A stretch of 64,000 bases of DNA. Origin: Mycolicibacterium sp. MU0053 (GTDB lineage: Bacteria; Actinomycetota; Actinomycetes; Mycobacteriales; Mycobacteriaceae). This document shows positions 56,520-64,000 of this stretch, in pieces. Location: NCBI RefSeq assembly GCF_963378095.1, contig NZ_OY726397.1, positions 4,340,001 to 4,404,000 of the forward strand, given 5' to 3'. The notes below the pieces were generated by a model that was not told the DNA's origin, ran no database searches, and was given only the letters and a program-made list of their open reading frames with translations. The translations under genes and the position numbers were made by a program. Within the stretch, counting starts at the first letter, position 1, and the number at the start of each line of letters is the position of its first letter.

Positions 56520-56969
56520 GTGGCTGACGACGACCGTTCCGACGAAGTGCCGTGGCATCGCAACCCCAATGTGGTGTTCACCGCCGGCGCGTTGGGACTG
56601 CTGCTGATCGTCGCGCTCGTCATCACCGTCGTGCGGATGTCCGACGAGTGGAGCAAACCCGAGCAGACCACGGTGTTCACCACCCCGCGGACCCCGGAGC
56701 CGACGACGTCGCGCGAGCGCCAACCCTTCGTGGTCACCCCGTCGGAGTCCACCACGACGTTCACCACCAGCGTGCCGCTGTCCACGACGGACATCGGGGT
56801 GCCACCGCCCGCCGAGGGCCCCACCGAGACCGGCACCACCACTACCACCACGACCACCACGGCGGAGGCCCCGGACACCGACGAGGATTCCGAGGCCACC
56901 ACCACCACGCGGAAACGCCCGCGGTTCAACCAGACTCGGACGCTGTTCCCCAACGGCTCGCGGGACTAG
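56520..56969 (+). CDS. Small single-pass membrane protein with Thr-rich tail (PWxxxP-TM type)
   Basis: A 149-residue protein from GTG 56520, 8 nt after TAGGAT. Its N-terminus is only about ten acidic residues, then PWHRNP (11-16), a transmembrane helix (VVFTAGALGLLLIVALVITVV) and a Thr/Pro/Glu-rich outside tail ending RTLFPNGSRD. It lies head-to-head with iniC-like (59 bp apart) and tail-to-tail with iniA-like (stops overlap at 56966-56969), so it is inserted antisense into the ini gene order. The TLFP end is shared with the protein at 54360. Function unknown; likely an envelope partner of the dynamins. Confidence 0.8.
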   Translation: MADDDRSDEVPWHRNPNVVFTAGALGLLLIVALVITVVRMSDEWSKPEQTTVFTTPRTPEPTTSRERQPFVVTPSESTTTFTTSVPLSTTDIGVPPPAEGPTETGTTTTTTTTTAEAPDTDEDSEATTTTRKRPRFNQTRTLFPNGSRD

Positions 56970-58822
56970 CGACCCGGCCCGCGCAGCTTCTCGATGTTGT
57001 CGCTGACCTGGGTGAGGATGTTCAGCTGCCGCTGCAGTTCGCGGACCCGGTTGTTGCGTTCGGCCTCTTCCAGCTGCGCCGAGGCGATGGTGGCCTGCAG
57101 CGACTCGTTCAGGGATCGGGTGGTCTGGTTGGCGATCTCGCGGTAGTGGTCGCGCAACTGCCGTTGGATGCCCTTGAGCCGGTCCCGGGACTCCTTGCCC
57201 ACCGCGAACGAGATGTCGTCGACGAAGCGGCGCAGGTTGGTCTTGGCCTCGTTGCGCACCCGCAGCATCCGGTTGTCCATTTCTTCGCGGTAGGACTTTC
57301 GACCCACCAGCAGACCGGCCCCCAGCGAGATGGGGTTGAACATGCCCAGACCGGCGATTGAGGTGAGCATGCCGAACATCAACACCCCACCGAAGGAGCC
57401 CCGCATGCTCGATACCGCCTTGTCCCCGACGCCGGCCGACTTGGACTCCAACCGCCCCAACGACTTCAGTCCATCGAAACCGGCGCCCATCTCGCGCGCG
57501 CTGACGTGCGGCAGCTTGATGGCGTCCAACCCGGCCTCGACGAAGGTCCGGGCCACCTCGTGCGCCAGCGCCTCGGCCCGCTGATAGGCCCAGACGAAGT
57601 TGTCCCCGACGGCGGTGGCCACGGCCTCCTCGACCTCGGTGCCGATCTCGGCCCAGTGCTGGGTCGGGTCGCAGGAGTCGATCACGCCTTCGGTGTGCGC
57701 CACGATCGCGCGAAACCGCGCCCGCAGATCGTGCTCGACGTCGGCGGTCAGGTCCGCGATCCCGTCGTTGAGCACCTGCTGCCACAGCGCGGTGTGCTGC
57801 AGCGCCTGCTGGGCTTCCTGCTTGCGGCGCTCCAGATCGTCGGTGAGTCGGCGGACGTCCTCGGGGTCGTTGATCGCCGACAGCTCGGCGTTCACCGCCA
57901 GAGTGAGATGCTCGGCGGCCGAATTGATTTCGCCCAGCACCTGGTCCCGAACCCGGTCGTTCTCGCGGGAGAGCACCTGCTCGGACAGGAACCGGACAAT
58001 CGCCGGGAAGTTGGATTCCTCGTTGAGTTCCTTGTCGTTGAGTTGCACCGCGTGACCCCGCAGCAACGCCGACGCCGGGATCATCGGGATCGGCAGCCCC
58101 GCCCGCTGCAGGTGCGCGGTGTTGGCCTCGACGATCTGGCGCCAGTGCGGGTACAGGTCGGTCTTGGCGGCGATCACCACCCCCACCGGGCAGATCTCGT
58201 AGGCCTGCCGGATGAACCGCATCTCCGGTTCGGTGAACTCCTGGCTGGTGTCGCTGACCATGAGCATCGCGTCGGCGTCGGGCAGCAGACCCAGCGTCGC
58301 CGACAGGTGCGGCTGACCGTGCCCGCCCACGCCGGGGGTGTCGACGAACGCCAGGCCGCCCTTCAGCAGCGGGCTGGGCGCGCTGACCTCGACGCGCATC
58401 ACCTCACGACCGCCGGCCTGGGGGGCGCGGCGTAGGTCGTGTTTGATGTCGTCGATCGGGATCGGGATGACCTCGGGCTCGGTGCCGCCCGGGCCCGGCG
58501 CGACCACCAGCCGGGCCGAGGGCTGTTCGCCGTAGGTGACGATCGTGACCAGCGCGGTGGTCTCGTCGTCGCCGACGCGGGCCACCGGCATGTTCAACAG
58601 CGAGTTCAGCAGCTGACTCTTGCCCTGCTTGAGCTGGCCGGCGATGACGACCCGAATCTGCGGGTCGCTGATCCGGTTGCGCGCTACCGCAAGCCGTTGC
58701 CGCAGGTCCGCGCGGTCATTGAGGTCGGCGATCGCGCTGGTGTGGTCGATCAGCTCGACGATCACCTTCACTCGGCGCGGGTCGTCGGCCCGGTTGGCCG
58801 GTGCGCTGTTCGCCTGTGTCAC
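56966..58822 (-). CDS. iniA: Dynamin-like GTPase, IniA-like
   Basis: A 618-residue dynamin-like protein (M. tuberculosis IniA, 640). The P-loop is GQLKQGKSQ (62-70), the switch region is GDDETTALVTIVTY and G3 is FVDTPGVGGHG. A long helical region with a hydrophobic hairpin (GVLMFGMLTSIAGLGMFNPISLGAGLLVG) is the membrane-inserting tip, and the C-terminus is coiled coil (LEEAERNNRVRELQRQLNILTQVSDNIEKLRG). It probably remodels or repairs the inner membrane during cell-wall stress. GTG 58822 follows GAGGGAGAAACG. It lies 82 bp after iniB-like, with a strong hairpin in between. Confidence 0.88.
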   Translation of the reverse strand: MTQANSAPANRADDPRRVKVIVELIDHTSAIADLNDRADLRQRLAVARNRISDPQIRVVIAGQLKQGKSQLLNSLLNMPVARVGDDETTALVTIVTYGEQPSARLVVAPGPGGTEPEVIPIPIDDIKHDLRRAPQAGGREVMRVEVSAPSPLLKGGLAFVDTPGVGGHGQPHLSATLGLLPDADAMLMVSDTSQEFTEPEMRFIRQAYEICPVGVVIAAKTDLYPHWRQIVEANTAHLQRAGLPIPMIPASALLRGHAVQLNDKELNEESNFPAIVRFLSEQVLSRENDRVRDQVLGEINSAAEHLTLAVNAELSAINDPEDVRRLTDDLERRKQEAQQALQHTALWQQVLNDGIADLTADVEHDLRARFRAIVAHTEGVIDSCDPTQHWAEIGTEVEEAVATAVGDNFVWAYQRAEALAHEVARTFVEAGLDAIKLPHVSAREMGAGFDGLKSLGRLESKSAGVGDKAVSSMRGSFGGVLMFGMLTSIAGLGMFNPISLGAGLLVGRKSYREEMDNRMLRVRNEAKTNLRRFVDDISFAVGKESRDRLKGIQRQLRDHYREIANQTTRSLNESLQATIASAQLEEAERNNRVRELQRQLNILTQVSDNIEKLRGPGR

Positions 58823-58860
58823 CGTTTCTCCCTCGCGTCAGGTCCACCGTAAGCCGCGAA

Positions 58861-58890
58861 CGCGGCGGGAACCCGAAGGTCCCCGCCGCG
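58861..58890. terminator. GC-rich hairpin between iniB-like and iniA-like
   Basis: CGCGGCGGG (58861-58869) pairs perfectly with CCCGCCGCG (58882-58890) around a 12-nt loop, just after the iniB-like stop. There is no U-tract, as is common in mycobacteria. It could end part of the transcripts or protect the iniB 3' end, lowering iniA expression relative to iniB. Confidence 0.55.
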
Positions 58891-58904
58891 CGGCGGATGC
58901 TCGA

Positions 58905-59987
58905 TCAGAAGCCGAGCATGCTGTTGTCCGATCCCAGCGACGCCTCGTGTCCGGTGTCGAGTGCGCTGTTGGTCGCCGAGGTCTCCCGGCTGTTGTCGAA
59001 CAGCGAGGCACTGCGCTCCGAGGAGTTGTCGTAGACCTCGGTCTGCGAGTGATCGGAGTAGTCGGCCGTGGTGCTGGAGGTGGCGACCTCGGTCTGGGTG
59101 TACACCGAGGTGTCCGACGAGTTGCCGCTGCCGGCGTTGCCGCCGACCTGGGTCTGATCGCCGCCGACGACGTTGCTGGTGGTCTTGTCGCTGACGATGA
59201 CGATCCCGCCGCCACCGGCGTTGCCGCCCTGGGTGGTGTCGCCGCCGAGGCCGATGTCGATCAGACCGCCGCTGCCGCTGCCGGCGCCACCGCCGTTGCC
59301 GCCGCTGGCGTCGACGTCCTGGAACACCGGGCCCTCGTTGTCGGAGATCACCGAGCCGCTACCGGTGTTGACCGTGCCGTCGTCGTCGATGCTGCCGTCG
59401 CCGATGTTGACGTTGGAACCAGTGCCGGCCCAGACGTCACCGTTGACGACGTCGTTGTTGTTGCCGAGCACCGCGCCGTCACCGCTGACGATGTCGCCAC
59501 GGTTGTCACCGTCGATCACCACGGCGCCGTCGGTGGCGGTGGTGGTCGTCTTGTTGCCCAGGGTGATGTCACCGAAGCCGAGGTTGAACGCACCCTGCTG
59601 GGCGTTGGCGCCGGCGTCCTGGACCGGGCTCATGATCGGCACCTGGTTGTGGCTGGCCAGATCGGTGTTGTTGTGGCTGGCCAGGTCGGTGTCCGGGGCG
59701 AACGTCGGCGACGGCGCCCAGGTCGGGGACAGCAGGCTGGTCGAGGCCGAGTAGTCGTTGGCCGGGGCGAACCCGTAGTGGTTGGACACCGCGCGCTGCA
59801 GGCCCACCACCGGGTCGCCACCGCCGAGCATCATGCTCGGGACCGCGGTGGCCGCGACGGTGGACAGCTGGGCGGCGGACAGTCCGGACAGGCCGGCGTC
59901 GCGCATGGCCGCCTCGGGCGAGGCGACGAAACTGCGGGCCGCACTCTCATCGCGGAAAAGGTTCAGGATCCAGTCGATAATGTTCAT
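58905..59987 (-). CDS. iniB: IniB-like protein
   Basis: A 360-residue protein. The first 50-60 residues form the IniB N-terminal domain (MNIIDWILNLFRDESAARSFVASPEAAMRDAGLSGLSAAQLSTVAATAVPSMMLGGGDPVVGLQRAVSNHYGF). The rest is low-complexity, rich in Gly, Asp, Asn, Ser and Thr with hydrophilic repeats (IDGDNRGDIVSGDGAVLGNNNDVVNGDVW), unlike the Ala/Gly-rich repeats of M. tuberculosis IniB. No signal peptide or membrane segment. Start ATG 59987 with AAAGG upstream. It heads iniB-iniA, and the upstream region has TAGGGG repeats. Confidence 0.85.
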   Translation of the reverse strand: MNIIDWILNLFRDESAARSFVASPEAAMRDAGLSGLSAAQLSTVAATAVPSMMLGGGDPVVGLQRAVSNHYGFAPANDYSASTSLLSPTWAPSPTFAPDTDLASHNNTDLASHNQVPIMSPVQDAGANAQQGAFNLGFGDITLGNKTTTTATDGAVVIDGDNRGDIVSGDGAVLGNNNDVVNGDVWAGTGSNVNIGDGSIDDDGTVNTGSGSVISDNEGPVFQDVDASGGNGGGAGSGSGGLIDIGLGGDTTQGGNAGGGGIVIVSDKTTSNVVGGDQTQVGGNAGSGNSSDTSVYTQTEVATSSTTADYSDHSQTEVYDNSSERSASLFDNSRETSATNSALDTGHEASLGSDNSMLGF

Positions 59988-60097
59988 CTCTGTGCCTTTC
60001 GGTCATCCGCCGGACCTCCCGGCGATCTGGCAACAACGTTATGGGTTGACGCACCCCCCGGAAACGGGGCGCAAACCCGTGCTGCACCCCGCTTCGC

Positions 60098-60184
60098 TAG
60101 GGGTAGGAGTCCCCAGGCCATTAGGGGATTAGGGGGTCGATGGGGTTTGATGCGGGCAGTGCGGGGCATGCGGTGAAACCCCTA
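60098..60184. promoter_or_regulatory. TAGGGG repeat array upstream of iniB-like
   Basis: ATTAGGGG occurs twice in direct tandem (60120-60135), with another TAGGGG at 60098-60103 and an inverted copy CCCCTA at 60179-60184. On the minus strand, which is the iniB direction, they read CCCCTAAT. The 8-bp tandem suggests a protein that binds direct repeats, plausibly the STAND regulator at 62901. Confidence 0.55.
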
Positions 60185-60225
60185 GACGAGCCGGGCATTT
60201 GACCTGGTGGTGGCCCCAACCAGCA

Positions 60226-60257
60226 CAACGCCGACAACACGGGTGTTGTCGGCGTTG
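60226..60257. terminator. Perfect hairpin after the IniB-N-domain gene
   Basis: CAACGCCGACAACAC (60226-60240) and GTGTTGTCGGCGTTG (60243-60257) are perfect 15-bp arms almost touching. It lies 26 bp after the stop of the minus-strand gene at 60283 and ahead of iniB-like. No U-tract follows, as usual here. It should separate this gene's transcript from iniB. Confidence 0.75.
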
Positions 60258-60282
60258 CGGTATTCGGGTCTGTGGCGCGCGG

Positions 60283-60819
60283 TCAGAACAGGTCGAAGCC
60301 CCCGGGCTCGTCGGCCGAACCGGGATCGGCCGGCAGCGCGGAGTCGAGCACGCTCTGGTCCCAGTGCGCCACCTCGTCCAAGGCCGGGTCCTCGAGCGGT
60401 TCGGAAATCCCGCTGAACTGTGGGTCCTGCTGGATCGTTGGCACCTGCTGGGCCAGATCCAGGTCGTCGCCGCGGACCGGGGCGCCCAGGTTGGGGTCGA
60501 TCACGGTGTTCGGCACGTCGGCCAGGGCATCGATGCCCGCCTCGGGAACGGCCGGCGCGAAGGCGTCGAACGCCTCGAACGCCTGGGTCGCCGCGCCGCT
60601 GGTCCACACGTTGTCGTCGAGCGGCGTCGCGGCGCCGAACGACGGGGTCGTCATGGACAGTGAGTCGGCGACCACCGGGATCAGGTTGTCGACATCGACG
60701 CTGGTCACCGAGGTGAGATCGGCCGCGGCGAGGGCGCCTTCCGGGTCCGCCGCGTAGCGGGCCGCGACCGCGGGATCACGCACCAACGACATCACGAAGT
60801 CGAGCAATTCGTTGGCCAT
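60283..60819 (-). CDS. IniB-N-terminal-domain protein, Rv0340-like
   Basis: A 178-residue protein whose first 55 residues (MANELLDFVMSLVRDPAVAARYAADPEGALAAADLTSVTSVDVDNLIPVVADSLSM) are a second copy of the IniB N-terminal domain. The rest is acidic and Pro/Ala/Asp-rich, ending PGSADEPGGFDLF. No signal peptide. In M. tuberculosis a similar protein (Rv0340) sits just upstream of iniB. ATG 60819 has GGGGAGAAG upstream. It is divergent from the Hsp70-like gene, and both face the TAGGGG repeats at 60927-60964. Function unknown; the domain may be an interaction module for the dynamins. Confidence 0.82.
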   Translation of the reverse strand: MANELLDFVMSLVRDPAVAARYAADPEGALAAADLTSVTSVDVDNLIPVVADSLSMTTPSFGAATPLDDNVWTSGAATQAFEAFDAFAPAVPEAGIDALADVPNTVIDPNLGAPVRGDDLDLAQQVPTIQQDPQFSGISEPLEDPALDEVAHWDQSVLDSALPADPGSADEPGGFDLF

Positions 60820-60924
60820 GACGTGTCTTCTCCCCTGTGCGGATAGTGCTGTCCGATGTCCCCAAAGACTAGCCAGCCGTACGGCGGGTGGGATCGGTGC
60901 TGACCCCACCGCGCCGTCGCGCGC

Positions 60925-60964
60925 ATTAGGGGGTCACCCCATAGGGGATCGAAGACAATAGGGG
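60925..60964. promoter_or_regulatory. TAGGGG repeats in the IniB-N / Hsp70-like divergent region
   Basis: Three copies with one orientation: ATTAGGGG (60925-60932), CATAGGGG (60940-60947) and AATAGGGG (60957-60964). Between the first two lies the perfect palindrome GGGGT-C-ACCCC (60930-60940). The same motif occurs in the iniB upstream region, so one regulator probably controls both. Confidence 0.55.
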
Positions 60965-61041
60965 GAAATGTCGTCGACCTCCGCCGACCCGGCCCGATCA
61001 CCCGCTATCGTGAGAATCGTTATGAGCGACGGACATGAGTC

Positions 61042-62886
61042 ATGAGTGACGTGCTGGGCCTGTCGATCGGCCAGACCAATCTGGGAGCGGCTCGGACCGC
61101 ACGCCCACCGGTGACCCGTCGGGCGGTGCTCACGCTGTTCGACCATCGTCCCCCCGAGGTCGGGGTCCCGAGCGAGAACCCCAACCTGACCGAACCCGGC
61201 CTGATCATGTGGGGTTTCGTCGAGCGGGTCGGCGACCCGGTCCCGCTGGTCGCCCAGGACGGTTCCTCGCATCGCGGTGACGTGCTGACCGCCGAGGCGC
61301 TCGACGCCATGGCCCGCGCGGTCGCCACCGGTTCTCCACCGAGCAAGGTCACGGTCGCGTTCCCCGCGCACTGGGGTCCGGCGGTGGTGGGGTCGCTCCG
61401 CGCGGCGCTGCGCAACAAGCCGTCGTTGTTCTCCGACGGGGCGCCGCCGGAACTGGTCTCCGACGCGGCCACCGCGCTGGCCGCGCTGCAAACCGGCCCC
61501 GGGCTGCCCAGTTCCGGGGTGATCGCGCTGTGCGACTTCGGCGGCACCGGCACCACCCTCGCGCTCGCCGACGCGGGCCAGGGGTTGGCGCCGGTCGGCG
61601 AGGTGGTGCGCTTCGGCGAGTTCTCCGGCGACCAGATCGATCAGGCCGTCCTCGGCCACGTGCTCAACGGCCTGCAGGAGTCCGGCGACTCCGATCCGGC
61701 CGGGACGGCCGCAGTCGGTTCGCTGACCCAGTTGCGCGCCGAGTGTCGGGCGGCCAAGGAACGGTTGTCCGCCGAGACCTCCGCGGTGATCGGGGTGCAG
61801 TTGCCCGGCGCCACGGCCGACGTTCGGATCACCCGCGCCGAGCTGGAGGATCTGATCGACGCGCCGCTGCGCGACTTCCTCGACATGCTCGGGGATACCT
61901 TGGAGCGCAACCGGATTCCGGCCGCGCAGCTCTCCGCGGTGGCCACCGTCGGCGGCGGTGCCGCGATCCCGCTGATCACCCAGCGGCTTTCGGAGCTGCT
62001 GCGGGTCCCGCTGGTGACCATGCCGCAGCCGGCGTTGACCGCCGCCGCCGGCGCTGCCGTCATCGCCGAGCAGGGCCCCTCCCCCGACGCACCCACCGGC
62101 ATGGCGCCGGCCCCCGACGCCGCGGACCTGCCCACCGGGTTGGCGCCGGCCGCCTGGGCCGCGGGCGCGGCCGGGGCTGCGGCCGCCGAGTCGGCGTCGG
62201 ACGGATCGCCGTCGGCCACCTTCCGTGCGCTGGCCTGGTCGCAGGACGACGACGGCAGCGAACCGGTGCCCTACACCGGCGCGGATTACACCTTCGATCA
62301 GGCCGCCGCCGCCCGCCCGCCGATCGAATTCGAGACCGACGAGGTCGACGCGTTCGGGTCCGACGGCGGCGAACCGCCGTCGCTGCCCTGGTACCAGCGT
62401 CCCCCGGTGCTCTTCGGTGCCGCCGCGGTTGCACTGCTCGCGGTCTCCGGGGTGGCCTTCTCGCTGACCGGCAACTCCGCCGACAGCGAACCGGTCACGG
62501 TGAAGACCACGCTGCCCACCTCGGAGACCCTCACGACCGTGATCACCGGTACCGACGGCGAGCGGACAGTGTCCACCACGGTGGTGCCCCCGCCGCCGCA
62601 GCCGACGACGACGACCGAACCGACGGCCGAGCCCACCACCACCACCACCCAGCCGACCACCACGACAACCACGACGACGACCACCACCACCACCACCACC
62701 ACGACCCAGCCCACGACGACCACCACCCGCCCGACCACGACGACCCCGCCGCCCACCACCACCGAGCCGCCCCCGACCACCACCGTGGCGCCGCCCACCA
62801 CGACGCAGGCCCCGCCGCCGACCCCGGACGAACCGATCATCGATGACGGCGCCGCGGGCGGCGACGTCCCGATCGACGGCGAGTAG
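61042..62886 (+). CDS. Membrane-anchored Hsp70-like protein with Thr/Pro-rich tail, Rv0312-like
   Basis: A 614-residue protein. Residues 1 to about 340 form an actin/Hsp70-type ATPase domain (VLGLSIGQTNLGAA; VIALCDFGGTGTTLALADAG; AVATVGGGAAIPLITQRL), with relaxed phosphate loops compared with DnaK and no substrate-binding domain. An acidic linker, the motif PWYQRP near residue 450, a transmembrane helix (LFGAAAVALLAVSGVAFSL) and an outside tail of about 135 residues follow. The tail has a run of about 18 Thr. M. tuberculosis Rv0312 is similar as I recall. It may couple cytoplasmic ATP state to the envelope. Confidence 0.85.
   Translation: MSDVLGLSIGQTNLGAARTARPPVTRRAVLTLFDHRPPEVGVPSENPNLTEPGLIMWGFVERVGDPVPLVAQDGSSHRGDVLTAEALDAMARAVATGSPPSKVTVAFPAHWGPAVVGSLRAALRNKPSLFSDGAPPELVSDAATALAALQTGPGLPSSGVIALCDFGGTGTTLALADAGQGLAPVGEVVRFGEFSGDQIDQAVLGHVLNGLQESGDSDPAGTAAVGSLTQLRAECRAAKERLSAETSAVIGVQLPGATADVRITRAELEDLIDAPLRDFLDMLGDTLERNRIPAAQLSAVATVGGGAAIPLITQRLSELLRVPLVTMPQPALTAAAGAAVIAEQGPSPDAPTGMAPAPDAADLPTGLAPAAWAAGAAGAAAAESASDGSPSATFRALAWSQDDDGSEPVPYTGADYTFDQAAAARPPIEFETDEVDAFGSDGGEPPSLPWYQRPPVLFGAAAVALLAVSGVAFSLTGNSADSEPVTVKTTLPTSETLTTVITGTDGERTVSTTVVPPPPQPTTTTEPTAEPTTTTTQPTTTTTTTTTTTTTTTTTQPTTTTTRPTTTTPPPTTTEPPPTTTVAPPTTTQAPPPTPDEPIIDDGAAGGDVPIDGE
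62635..62770 (+). repeat. ACC/ACG triplet tract encoding poly-Thr
   Basis: About 45 codons consisting almost only of ACC and ACG with occasional CCG and CAG, including a run of about 18 Thr codons. Such tracts can change length by slippage. The mixed ACC/ACG use would dampen this. Shorter versions occur in the tails at 54660-54880 and 56830-56910. Confidence 0.8.
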
Positions 62887-62900
62887 CCGTTGGCCCCGCC

Positions 62901-64000
62901 GTGACCGAAGTCCCCCCGGCCGCCCGGGCCGTCGTGAGCGCATTCGGCGATCCGGCCGCCACGCCGGCGAAACTGCTCGTGGCCGGCGGCATCGGCACCG
63001 GCAAGACCGCAACGCTGCTGGCCATCCGGGAAGCGTTGCGGGCCAACGGGATCGAGGCGAGTACCACCGCAGCCGCGGAGCTCGCCGGGACGGCGATGGT
63101 CATCGACGACGCCGAAGCGCTCACCGACGCCGAACTCGGGGTGCTCACCGGATTGGCCAGGACGCCCGGGTCGACGGTCGTGGTGGCGACGCAACCCTGT
63201 GAACAGCGCCGTGCCCTGCGGGAGCTGATGACCACGATCGAACGCGAGCGGCCACGGGTGACACTGGGCGCGCTGTCCCGCATCGAGGTGAGCCGCCGGC
63301 ACGACAATCAGGACGCCGAGATCATCAGTGCCATCCTGGCCGCCACCGCCGGGTTGCCGTTCCTCGTCGACGCCGTCGCGGTGACCGAGAACATCGCCCG
63401 ATCAAGCTATTTCGCGCTCGTCGACCGGTTGCGTCGGGTCGACGAGGCGTTGCTCGAGGCGATGCTCATCGCGTCGCTGAGCCCCGGCTTGGGCCCGGCC
63501 GACATCGCGGCGGCATTGCACATCGAACCCGACCCGGCGCGCGAGGTCACGGACCGGGCGTTCGCCACCGGGTTGCTCGACGCCGCGCTGGGCGCGCCGT
63601 TCACCGCGACCGTGCACCGCGCCGTGGCGCAGATCCTCGGCGCCGTCCGGCATCACGAGATCGAAACCGCCCTGCTGCGCAGCCAGCTCGAATTGGGCAC
63701 AATGTCAACGGATCTCGCGCTGCAGTTGGCCGAACACGGCATGCGCGAACCGGGCCTGTCCGCGGTGCTGACGGAGGCCGCGACGCGCGCCGACGGCCGC
63801 GCCGATATGGTGCGCGTCTATCGGGCCGCGATCGACGCCGGACCGGAAGCCGGCTCCGAGGCCCTGTCCGCACGGCTGGCCGATGCCCTGGCGCAGCGGG
63901 GCCGGTGCGGTGAGGCGGCCGCGCTCAGCGATGCGCTGCTCGACAGTGCGGACCCGGACGTGCGGGCGACCGCGGTGCGGGTGGGCGCCTCGGTAGCCAT
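62901..64000 (+). CDS. STAND-type ATPase transcription regulator, IniR/Rv0339c-like (partial)
   Basis: The frame opens at GTG 62901 and runs to the window edge (366 codons, no stop). The start reads MTEVPPAARAVVSAFGDPAATPAKLLVAGGIGTGKTATLLAIREAL, with Walker A GGIGTGKT (29-36) and a Walker-B-like VIDDAEALTD. A helical region with winged-helix and TPR-like character follows (LEAMLIASLSPGLGPADIAAAL; VLTEAATRADGRADMVRVYRAAIDAG). STAND regulators usually end with a LuxR-type helix-turn-helix, which would lie outside the window. M. marinum IniR, the activator of iniBAC, is of this type (from memory). It begins 14 bp after the Hsp70-like stop. Confidence 0.75.
   Translation, partial: MTEVPPAARAVVSAFGDPAATPAKLLVAGGIGTGKTATLLAIREALRANGIEASTTAAAELAGTAMVIDDAEALTDAELGVLTGLARTPGSTVVVATQPCEQRRALRELMTTIERERPRVTLGALSRIEVSRRHDNQDAEIISAILAATAGLPFLVDAVAVTENIARSSYFALVDRLRRVDEALLEAMLIASLSPGLGPADIAAALHIEPDPAREVTDRAFATGLLDAALGAPFTATVHRAVAQILGAVRHHEIETALLRSQLELGTMSTDLALQLAEHGMREPGLSAVLTEAATRADGRADMVRVYRAAIDAGPEAGSEALSARLADALAQRGRCGEAAALSDALLDSADPDVRATAVRVGASVA

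Noticed and set aside
62635..62770. Triplet tract considered as a CRISPR or satellite array
   Set aside because: It is in frame within a coding tail and encodes poly-Thr; there are no spacers or constant repeat unit.

Overview
The window is high-GC actinobacterial DNA from a mycobacterium, most likely a fast-growing Mycolicibacterium-type species. The evidence is the gene content: WhiB, F420-dependent (LLM) oxidoreductases, an HspR-controlled dnaK operon, an iniB/iniA/iniC-type cluster, and a gene order matching the M. tuberculosis Rv0357c-Rv0385 interval. Homologue numbers (Rv) and literature links are from memory; no search was run. I saw no tRNA, rRNA, CRISPR array, insertion sequence or prophage.

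Left part (1-13 kb): the 5' end of purA, an M50 membrane protease, a cation diffusion facilitator with a probable metal-responsive leaderless promoter, and small conserved mycobacterial proteins. Next is a minus-strand nitrogen-metabolism operon: DUF1116 protein, NCS1 permease, glutamine-synthetase-like ligase, glutaminase, and a WhiB protein translationally coupled to the glutaminase. It lies beside a LacI-type regulator, with a consensus promoter and palindromic operators in between. Class II aldolase (fba) and a DedA protein follow.

13-26 kb: an aerobic CO dehydrogenase operon on the minus strand (xdhC-coxM-coxS-coxL, XdhC-YHS fusion, coxD, coxG, coxE, and an F420 oxidoreductase). CoxL carries the form I active-site motif AYACSFR. 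A divergent LysR (CutR-like) gene, a CRP-like box and a LysR-type dyad mark its control region. An NhaA antiporter fused to a DsbA-like domain closes the block.

26-42 kb: IclR regulator with divergent scoAB, a GH76 protein, a SpoU methyltransferase and a lipoprotein. After a 624-bp gene-free stretch comes a tightly coupled four-gene operon: GNAT/LuxI-FeeM-like acyltransferase, cytochrome P450, ThiF-nitroreductase fusion (Rv1355c/MoeY-like) and a GAF-GGDEF-EAL cyclic-di-GMP protein. This is the best candidate here for an undescribed biosynthesis/signalling system. Then pyrE and clpB.

42-54 kb: GAP-family and CYTH proteins, a TetR/ABC-2-like pair, a flavohemoprotein, the dnaK-grpE-dnaJ-hspR operon (HAIR operators at dnaK and clpB, plus a SigH-like promoter at clpB), and assorted small enzymes and a lipoprotein.

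54-64 kb: an ini-type envelope-stress cluster. Dynamin-like iniA and iniC, an iniB-like gene and a second IniB-N-domain gene lie on the minus strand. Facing them on the plus strand are two small membrane proteins and a membrane-anchored Hsp70-like protein. These three share a PW-x-x-x-P / transmembrane / Thr-Pro-rich tail architecture. TAGGGG repeats lie in the two ini-type control regions. The window ends inside a STAND-type ATPase regulator likely equivalent to IniR. At least fifteen genes have a TANNNT -10 element 6-8 nt before the start codon, so leaderless transcription is a general theme.
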